Origin: Saccoglossus kowalevskii
Taxonomy: Eukaryota > Hemichordata > Enteropneusta > Harrimaniidae
Reading direction: 5' to 3'
NCBI RefSeq assembly: GCF_000003605.2
Contig: NW_003105600.1
Location: 375,961-439,960, forward strand
Length of the DNA: 64,000 bases
The translations under genes were made by a program, and so were the position numbers. This document shows positions 55,668-64,000 of the stretch, in pieces. Numbering within the stretch: position 1 is the stretch's first letter; each line of letters starts with the position of its first letter. Under the pieces are notes generated by a model that saw only the letters and a list, made by a program, of their open reading frames with translations, had not been told where the DNA came from and did no database searches.

Positions 55668-56460
55668 TATCAGCCACTCAACACGGTTATAACAGCTATC
55701 ATAAACACCAGATGACTATAGAACGACATACGTATATTGTGTTTCCTGGTGAAAATAAAATAAGGATAAGTATTTTGGGTTGATTCTGCATCTTGTATAA
55801 ACTGTCACATTGGATTCTGGTTGGTCGTAAACTAACAGCGTGATTTTAGCCAAGCCATGGTTCTTTCTTAGTAACACACGAGTTGAATGATCCAAATGAC
55901 ACAAATGTGTCTGCCCCGCGGAAATTATCTTTCAAACTAAAGAACTCAATGAGTTGTCAGTAGATAAACCATCTTCTCCACCGCATCCATTCATCGGAAA
56001 TATACAATGAACCGACATTTTGAAATTTCGTTACGTGGGGTGTCCATGTAGTTAGATGTTCTTTAGAAAAAATACGTAATATAAAAATAATTTTTTGATA
56101 TTTTAAACAACAAATTATATATTTTTGTCGATACTTATTATTGACGAAAATATTACAAAAACAATCAGGGCAATTCGTTTGAGTGTTGATATTTTCCCGA
56201 TCTTCACGTACGTATCTCAATGAAATTGAGTCTCCGGGCAATAATCTCCAGACATGTTTCAGGTAGTTTAACTGTTTTATTATAAACTAAAAGTGTACTT
56301 AGTTTCTAACTCATACAAGGAAGTCAACATATTTGAATATTTAATGACGTCATTGTCTCATTGTCCGGACACTCCGGACACTCGAGAATCATCATATTAA
56401 TTGGCATCACACGGAATTACTTGACGTTAATATTAGATAACTCTGACAAGATGCGCTTGG

Positions 56461-56475
56461 TCACTAGAGGGCGCC
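56461..56475 (+). promoter_or_regulatory. CTCF-like core motif, second site
   Basis: TCACTAGAGGGCGCC, near-identical to the site at 8,946 and in the same orientation. It lies downstream of the SBP gene. Binding is not shown. Confidence 0.35.
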
Positions 56476-56670
56476 ATGTGTATATTTCTTTCTTCTTGTG
56501 TGTGGCGAAATATTTAGTCAACACAGACCACAGTTCCCGGCATATCCCCTGTAACAAAGTAAAAATGAAAACATCAAAATATTTCAATGATTGTTGTAAT
56601 AATAAAGCACTTATTACATTCTTGATTGGTATCAGCATAGATCAATACTACAGGGAATTTGGTAGTATGG

Positions 56671-56702
56671 TCCAGTGGCGGATCCAGATCCAGATCCAGA
56701 AG
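56671..56702. mobile_element. hAT-type terminus, solo
   Basis: CCAGTGGCGGATCCAG, the same terminus as the MITE at 17,641, followed by three ATCCAG units and a G-rich stretch. No matching right end was found nearby, so this is a truncated copy. Confidence 0.7.
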
Positions 56703-56762
56703 GGGCATTGGAGCATTCAGCTAGTTGGGTACCTCTATGTTGGGTCATTTTGCAATATAATG

Positions 56763-56812
56763 TTAAGTACTTTATTTTCACTTGGAATGTATTTTCGCTG
56801 GAGACGTATATT
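56763..56812. mobile_element. Solo arm of the TACTTTATTTTCGCTGGAATT MITE
   Basis: TTAAGTACTTTATTTTCACT then TGGAATGTATTTTCGCTGGA resembles one arm of the copies at 38,668 and 44,127. The other arm is absent. Confidence 0.5.
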
Positions 56813-56976
56813 TAACCCATAAATAAATAAATACCACACAAAACATCAAAAATTAACTGAATTATTAGTGCCAGAATGCTTGAATTGACATATTTTTTCC
56901 AACTTTCAGCACATGTGATGACATTGATTAATGTTTTTATTTTTAAAACTAGACAAATTCGACACTTATTTTGTTA

Positions 56977-59900
56977 TCATTGAACATTACCGTGATCGTC
57001 GGTGACTGCCTGACATATTTGGCGGTACTCGCTTGTTTCCTTGAGGCGTGTAAATGCCGGATTCCACCAAGATGCCAGTGTGCTGTCCTTACGCATCATC
57101 ATCGCTCCCCCGCCTCTAACGCATGTCAGATCGTCGCCTACTTTCTCAGCTTCAGTCTGTGTGAACATGTTCGTATTGACGAACGCAGCATCGACCTGGG
57201 GAACGAGGAAATATGCAATGCAATTTAAGGATATGATTTGGTTTGACGACAGATGATCTATGAGCTCGTAGTCGAATATTGGCATTGATTGAAATGTGAA
57301 ATTGGCGTTTAGACTTTTCAGTCGCTTCCGAGGGTGAGAATGGGGCCACACTGGTCGTCGCCCCACGTCCTGTTCGATAGGGGACTCATAGCGACGTACA
57401 CAACGCGTGTAAAATACATTGTTTACATGAAATTCGAACACGCGACGGTCATAGCCCTTAAAACGTTATGAATATGTGTTCTTATATTAGATGTATAAGT
57501 ATAAGTACTTCGGGACTGGAGGATTTTGAGAAAAAGAATTGTCGCGGGAGGAGAGCAGAAAAGAAAAACACAAGGTGACAATATAATTGAAACAACGAGG
57601 GGTGTAAATAATAATAATTTACAGAAAACCAATGTTTTCCAGGTCCCAGTTATTACTGTTTCTCCTACATGATATTTATCGTCCAGCTGTACTGTAGTCA
57701 GGATAGCCTTGTTGTCAGTGACTGGGAGCTGTTCGTGTGGTGTACTAACATACACACGTACATATACATTGTCTAGGTAAGCTACACGTGGCGTGGTAAA
57801 TAGGGAGCTTTTTGTTCTCCCTCGTCAAAATATGAATACTCACCAACTCGTTGTTAATTGCATTCAATATTGCCAGTTTGTTTGAATAATGAATGAACTG
57901 GTTTGGGTCAGTTACATCAGTGCCCTGAAAATAAAACCAAAAAAGAAATGTGTCAATCTCAATAGGCCTAGCGTTGTTCGCTTTGAGGGCTAGGTTTCCC
58001 GCCGATGAGGGCGCAACTAAAGGCGGCAGCTGAGTTCCGGTGCATGGTATTCAAAATACTGGTACGTGTACCAGAGAATGTGGTGTTTGAAGCGGGAATA
58101 CGAATACCATTTCCATTATGTATATCATTATATAAAACACAACAGAAAAAAATATAGAAAGCTATCTTAGAATATGCAATATGGTTAAAGGGGCAAGCAT
58201 CAAGCGCCAGCTCTTCTTATGCGATTGCCCATCGATCTACTGTCCCGAGGCGTCCGTCCTTTCACACGTCATTCCGTTCGTACACGCCACACAACTCCAA
58301 CCTATCTACCAAACGCGTTTAAATAGGTAATTGGACGGTGCACACGTGCTCGTTTAGCATGAACAGCAGTAATCGCAATTTTCTATACCAGCGAACATAT
58401 TAGTTAAGAATGCTATAGAAGTTAAAGTCAGCCATTACCGCTATTTTTTCTGAATTCCTGCCAATACAATATTCATCCGAAGCCCATCCATCGAATATAG
58501 CAATCTTTTTCCCGGCAATATTTGTCCAGTCAAAATTCCTGTTATTACCGTTTTTCACATAAAACGCAGCCGGGAATGCTGACCTGAATTCATCGGTGAA
58601 ATCAACACTACGAAGACGCTCGTACGTAGCAAACCATCCTATCAAAGCAAATGTACATGTGATGATATAATTTAATCACATTTCACTAGACAATTCTCAA
58701 CGTCCATTTGTTAAAAAAATTATTGAAGGCGATCATTGATTGTTAATGCATAAAAACAAACAAGGCAAAAATAAACAAACTATGTGAACTGACCGGTGCA
58801 GGCGTCATACCAACGGCCAAGTAACCCTTTTCCGGCGAATGGAAAATGGCCGACCTCGGAGTCCCAGCAATTTTGATAAAGATCAAAAATAAGTCGACAG
58901 TTCTTGTTTGCTATTTGACAAACTGAAACAAAAAATTAGGTTGTTTAATATTAGTAATAGTTGGTGATGAGATAACTTACACGATTATTATTATTATACA
59001 ATATTTCACCATCTTAATGGATGTACCTCGGGGTACTGCGAAGAAAAGTACGGTGGGCGTTCATAATATTCATCTATGATAGAATGTTGATAGCTTGGTT
59101 GCTACTTCCCAGATCTCCCTGGTATACTCCATATTCGCCAGCCAAGGTTCGCTCATTCAACCATCGCTTAAACACGACTATACTCTCCCAGCGAATGTGT
59201 CTTTAAATGCGCCCTCTTTGGCAATTCGACATCCAATCATTTTGTTTTACGTTTGTTTGTTATTCAATTTTCATGCAATGTTACACCTCTGATTGGGCGC
59301 CTGTTTCAGAGGCACTCTCGATCGAATATATGTATCTATTTGACCGAGGACAAATATGCGACCTCTCGGTAGAACCACGCTCGGTCTCATGAGGGAGTTT
59401 ACATCGAGTTTGTAGATCCGTGCGATTCGGATGCTACATCATGGGCATCATAATACTGAGTACAATAGACGTATTTAATGTTCGCAAAAAAAAAAAAAAA
59501 AGAGCACGTGACTGGGTGAATGGCAATAAAAACGATCGATAAAAAGATTTAATGTACTACGTAAATATCTTGACAGAAACACTTGGTGAATGTGTTATGC
59601 ACCATACTTCACTCGTCGGTTTTATATGTGCATATTATAAAAGGGGTAATCACGTGTCAGTCTGAGATACTAGTACAATGAGGCCATGGTAAATAAATAA
59701 AGAACATATACCATACCTGCGTTAACAATATCGACGTGGAACCCTTTGAGCCCGCCTGTTTCGTCGCTGTCAGCAATACAAACAAAGGATAAGATTAAAA
59801 CAAGAAATGTACAAAATGACTCAAGTGAAAAAGTTATTATAATTTATATAATGCCGGTCATTTTAGTGCTAAAAATCGTCAAAATCAGGATTTTCTGCCA

Positions 59901-61154
59901 TTCCGGAACTGGATCTCGTTCGTGCATGGACGTATTTCTTTCAAACTTAGTATGTATATTAAATATAATGATGCTATTCCCCAGATTTGATTTAAAATGG
60001 CTGACTGACGGCCATTTTGTTTTTAACGAATGCTGTTTTTGGAGCCATATTGTTAACATGGCTGGACTGACATGTTCAAACTTTCTTCGATCAGTACTTG
60101 TCAATCAGCGTGCACGATGTGCTCGTTTATGTTGAATCAAAACAGGAAGTCGACACCTTCGCATGCGACAGACGGCCATAGCGTGTCGATGCGTTGTGTC
60201 GTCACAGGAAGCACCGTCTCAGCACAGACCTGCAGTGTCAATGGTGTCGATGTTTATAAACATGAGTCTACCCATGAGCCTTTGCGTTGTTATCGTTGCT
60301 TATGAGGTGACGACTCTCCCCATTCTCCTTCCCAGAGTTCCCTGCGGTTAGATCACCGAAAGTATATAAATAATCTAAATAGTCTGCCTGGGAGATTGGA
60401 CTCCCCCCCCCCCCTGCTTGAAACGAATCTATTGTGATAGTTGTGTCACTATGCTAAAACTTGTTTGTTGTGGAAACACTATTGTACAAAGTGTGCGCAT
60501 GCTCACATGTATTCCAGAGATGTTCCATCATGGCCAATAGCAAAGGTCCAAATATATTCCTTATCTGACGATTCTGGAACAAAATAAAAAACAAATTATA
60601 TACATAGATTAGTAAAAGCAAGGCTGCATGACGAACCATTTTTTTTTTTTTTTTTTTTTTTTTTTGCGAAAGGATAATATTGTTTCCGAGTCTTAGTATT
60701 TTATTTAAGGTACTAGTACTCGGTTAGGGTACTCAAACGCAAATCGTTTTAATCTCTTTTTTTCAGGGACAAGATATCGACGAGTATATTACCATATACA
60801 TGGTCCAATTTCGAACGCACCCCACGTGAATTCAGCTGAACTTGGAAAGAAACGAGCACGATTATTTATTTTAAAATGTAATCGTATGTTAAGACATCCG
60901 TCGGTTTGCTTACGACTAACGGGAAAAGAAAAGAAAAAGATTGACTTACTTTCATCGCCATCGTCGACGTTAAACGTCATATTCGGCTTGTTAGTGATAC
61001 TGATACATGCAACGACGAGTGCTACAACTGCGACAACACCGACGACCACCAATAGTACCAGCAGTATTCTGCTGCCTCCATTGCCGTCTCCAATCATGGT
61101 ATCTGTGTCGCTATGTTTCATATGAAGTTCAATATTACTCCCAGTGACGTCCAT
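56977..61154 (-). CDS. Membrane-tethered SBP_bac_3 (periplasmic-binding-like) protein, 7 exons
   Basis: Coding exons: 61,154-60,950; 60,573-60,507; 59,766-59,717; 58,922-58,794; 58,638-58,439; 57,924-57,844; 57,195-56,977. All have GT-AG borders and matching phases and give 316 residues. Residues 1-29 are a cytoplasmic tail and 30-52 one strongly hydrophobic helix (LLVLLVVVGVVAVVALVVAC), a type II anchor. Residues from about 73 to 316 read as family 3 solute-binding protein: EYIWTFAIG, then DETGGLKGFHVDIVNA (92-107), the lobe-1 signature; ATYERLRSVDFTDEFR (154-169), where Arg158 aligns with the carboxylate-binding Arg of amino-acid SBPs; NIAGKKIAIFDGW (190-202); VDAAFVN (245-251); and a C-terminal MMRKDSTLASWWN block. 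No channel or C-terminal helix is present. It probably binds a small ligand outside the cell; ligand and partner are unknown. Six introns argue against contamination. Confidence 0.88.
60637..60665. repeat. Poly-T run of about 27
   Basis: Long T run (A run on the transcribed strand) in intron 1 of the SBP gene, about 65 bases before the exon 2 acceptor in transcript order. It could be the tail of a retroposed copy, but no head was recognised. Confidence 0.85.
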
Positions 61155-61249
61155 TCACAATTGCGGACACCGACTAAAAAGTATGATATTATAATGACAA
61201 CGTACTTAGTATGTCGTAATGATCGTTTCTATCACGGGTGCGTGTCGGC

Positions 61250-61512
61250 NNNNNNNNNNNNNNNNNNNNNNNNNNNNNNNNNNNNNNNNNNNNNNNNNNN
61301 NNNNNNNNNNNNNNNNNNNNNNNNNNNNNNNNNNNNNNNNNNNNNNNNNNNNNNNNNNNNNNNNNNNNNNNNNNNNNNNNNNNNNNNNNNNNNNNNNNNN
61401 NNNNNNNNNNNNNNNNNNNNNNNNNNNNNNNNNNNNNNNNNNNNNNNNNNNNNNNNNNNNNNNNNNNNNNNNNNNNNNNNNNNNNNNNNNNNNNNNNNNN
61501 NNNNNNNNNNNN
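61250..61512. other. Assembly gap (263 N)
   Basis: 263 N about 95 bases upstream of the SBP start codon. It probably hides part of the promoter or 5' UTR of that gene. Frames spanning it are meaningless. Confidence 0.99.
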
Positions 61513-63519
61513 GCTGTGGCTGCGATGATGCTAGTGGAGCAACGTTAGACAACATGTATGTTTTTTATATTGCTGTTGACAAAGAGCTCATACTAAAAAT
61601 CGAGGTCACAAGAGTGAAAACAACAACAAAAATGTGCGTGTGTAAAATAAGGTTAATTTGCATATCGACTGGTCTATTGTCTCGTCTCCAACTCCTTTCC
61701 CTGGCACACACACTTGCATGTACAGCTAGTTTCGTGTCATATGGCCACCTGTGGATTAGGAGTTCATTTATGCAAAGTATGTATACACGACTGCGACAGT
61801 TGAACATAAAACAAATCTGACAAATGTACATAACAAATTTTGTATGAACAGTAGTCATTTGCATATTTACAATAACAATTTCATTAAGCTCGACTGAATT
61901 TATTTGTAATTATTTTATATAAATGTTATGATAGTGCCTATCGTGCTGAAAGAGTTAGTCGACTGTATCGACGTCACGTACTAGTACATGTATTAGAATA
62001 GTTTAAGCAAACATCCTCGGCGCTAGTCACGAGTGTAGACTATACTGTCAAATGTTTAAATACAGCTAGTTTTCGGGGTCCGCCGTTGGTGTAATTACAG
62101 CGGTTGTGATCCCTCCCCCCGGGAGGTGTGTACCCCTCAATGTGTTTATACAGGATCTAAGTCAACGACTACCCCGTCACATGACAAATGTAAAATATGT
62201 TCATAGAAAGTTACTTAGGAACTACTTGATGGTATAATGCCTTAGGTGGAAAACGCATTTGGTAGAAAATGACCGATTATCTTATATAGCAACAATTAGC
62301 TTCACACGATCATGATATCCAAGTTAAAATTCGAAATGTGGCGTATGTTCAGTTATGCATTTTTCCTTCTTCAAGTACGCCACACTAACTTTAACAGCGC
62401 CACGCCCAGTCGCGCTCTTAAAAAGCATCAACCTATTTCTTTGCAGCATTAAGGTCAATGTTAACGCCAAAGTCCCGAAAGTCAACAGTTCGGCAGTCTT
62501 ACCTTACGTGTAGTCCTCCAGGTGAGCTGTGATCATGCGGTGCAACCAGTAGCACGTAACAGAGGGTATCTGTTTACAGCTGTGCCGTCGTCAGCCTCTT
62601 TCGTTATTGAATGGAACTCGCTCCCAGGGCGGGGAAAGGGTCAAAACTCTCTATAAATCTAACGAAAGGCATATATCATCAAGGCATTATTCGTATTCAA
62701 ATTTCAAACGGCCAACCATGCTCCACACAAAAGGGCACTGAGTGAAACACAAAGTTGTTGTCACTGTACTGCACTAGGTGCGCGTAACAAACAAACTAGC
62801 GGAAAGTAGGGCGGCTATTGTTAAACAAAGTTGGCTTCGCTTTAGCCTACACAGATAATATGGAGATTAGCTGTTTCAGTTGTAATAAGAACCGTCGGTT
62901 TTATTATAGGTAGGACCACAGTGGAGGGACTTTGATATGAATATACCGTGACACAATGCTGTTGACACACTCACCAGTGTAAACGTATGTAACCCACCAG
63001 CCCCCTGAATCGTACTTCTGTCACTTTGTGACGATATTTTGCAGATCACTTGTACAGTCCAGGCATACCATGGACCTTGACTTTGACCTTGACTGAAGGT
63101 CGAGTCAAGTGGAAAAACCATACAGCGTGGTACGACCGGGTGGTATGCAGGTGACAATTCTCTGCACTTTACTGTGCAGACGCCCGGTGAAGACGGTCGT
63201 TATCCAACCTGATTTCCCATAGCCCCTGGTTCCGTAGTGAATAATAGTAAATAATAGTAAATAATAGTAAATAATTGGTAGCAGGATAGTATTTTGGAGT
63301 CTGTTTTTTCAAATATCAAATCAAAAACACTGTCCTCATGATACATGTTTTAAAATATTTATTTTTTTCTCTCATAACAAGTGGACAAGTTTAGTCATGG
63401 TACACAATGTAAGCAGCGTTTCATTGATTGCCAAACAAAACTACAACAAGCTCAAGTGAATGTGAATGAGGATTTGTCAAGTACAAACCCCAATATATAA
63501 AATCTAAACAATGGTTACT
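61513..63519. other. Non-coding stretch upstream of the SBP gene
   Basis: No exon recognised. A TGACCTTGA-type nuclear-receptor half-site cluster lies near 63,070 and a short microsatellite (AATAATAGTA units) at 63,238-63,275. A CpG-rich patch near 62,390-62,640 may be a promoter for something on either strand, but no supported start is seen. Confidence 0.45.
63238..63275. repeat. Microsatellite, AATAATAGTA units
   Basis: About three and a half copies of a 12-base word (AATAGTAAATAA) in direct succession. Confidence 0.85.
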
Positions 63520-63690
63520 TCTAAGGGAAGAGGAGTCGTCACCTGCGCACGCGCGAGAATTGAGTTCCAAGTGACGAAAACAACGCACGATAAAAGGGCA
63601 AATGCTCATTGGTAGACGCTTATTTGTAAACAACGACACGCTATGTCAGACTGTCGCATATACAGGTGACGACTCTTCCGCTTTATTCTA
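63520..63690. mobile_element. MITE with TTGTCACCTGCGCA-type ends, copy 2
   Basis: Left end GGGAAGAGGAGTCGTCACCT then GCGCA; right end CAGGTGACGACTCTTCCGCT. The interior shares CCAAGTGACGA, TAAAAGGGCAAATGC and TTGGTAGACG with the 48,556 copy. It is longer because of extra sequence before the right arm. Confidence 0.82.
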
Positions 63691-64000
63691 AGTGACTGCG
63701 AATGTTAAAACAAGTGATAATCTTGTTGAAATTACAGATTCACAAAAGTGCCGTTTTCTCTATTTTCGATGATTCTAAACAACTTCGGCTTGCTAAAATC
63801 CTAATAATCCCAATGATTAACACTGTCACGTGATGTTGCTTTTTTGTTCTGGTTGTATTAACTTACATGACTAAGCTTCCAAGATTTGCACCTGTATTTT
63901 CTAAAATAACATCCAATAACTGACGTCAGCTCATAGTGACAATGAAAATTGCGAAGACTGTTTTATAAATGATGGAAACAATAATAAGAACAAATATATA

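Larger units (their letters stand above)
53814..56976. other. Intergenic stretch between G-alpha and the SBP gene
   Basis: No exon recognised. It holds a TACTGTA-type MITE remnant at 55,527, a CTCF-like motif at 56,461, a hAT end at 56,671 and a single MITE arm at 56,763. The 3' UTR of the SBP gene lies at its right edge; no single clear polyadenylation signal stands out. Confidence 0.45.

Noticed and set aside
57423-57755. Open minus-strand frame of 110 residues within the SBP gene, with an in-phase acceptor
   Set aside because: The exons at 57,844 and 57,195 already join in phase and give the expected VDAAF segment right after INNEL. Inserting this frame would break the SBP fold, and its donor is poor.

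Overview
This is animal nuclear DNA: AT-rich, low coding density, spliced genes with GT-AG introns, tandem repeats, MITEs and two assembly gaps (35,508-35,557 and 61,250-61,512). The G-alpha-i protein resembles those of invertebrate deuterostomes, and the mix of genes (NXPE esterase-like, fibrinogen-like, a tethered SBP_bac_3 protein) would suit a hemichordate or cephalochordate. That placement is inference; no species was identified.

Four protein-coding genes can be built exon by exon. (1) 4,124-8,751, plus strand: an 8-exon gene for a secreted protein of about 320 residues with a GGGW fibrinogen-like domain, preceded by a TATA box and followed by AATAAA at 9,071. (2) 12,966-16,795, minus strand: an NXPE-family type II membrane protein with a PC-esterase domain (GDST motif), with a 5' UTR exon near 17,450 and a TATA box at 17,577. 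(3) 23,489-52,696, minus strand: a complete 354-residue G protein alpha-i subunit in 7 coding exons, with a 24.5-kb first intron. (4) 56,977-61,154, minus strand: a 7-exon gene for a 316-residue type II membrane protein whose ectodomain is a bacterial-type substrate-binding domain (SBP_bac_3). All splice phases match in genes 1, 3 and 4; gene 2 has one unresolved junction.

Genes 1 and 2 converge. The space between them is filled by a broken DIRS-group retroelement (about 9,135-12,868) with inverted terminal repeats and GC-rich coding remains. The region 17.6-23.3 kb is non-coding, with a clean hAT-type MITE and diverged repeats.

Intron 1 of the G-alpha gene carries most of the repeats: a 606/610-bp tandem duplication, a 46-bp satellite, a 60-70-bp dimeric minisatellite, several MITE families, a tRNA-derived SINE remnant and a 75-nt near-perfect hairpin. 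A 76-bp minisatellite lies in intron 2. The stretch 53-57 kb is intergenic with a possible foldback element. The last 2.8 kb shows no supported gene.

The most unusual gene is the tethered SBP_bac_3 protein: an iGluR-like ligand-binding fold with no channel, held at the cell surface by an N-terminal anchor. No operon-like functional link between the four genes is evident. A shared cell-surface or secreted theme (fibrinogen-like protein, NXPE, SBP) beside a G-alpha-i subunit is noted but not proven to mean anything.
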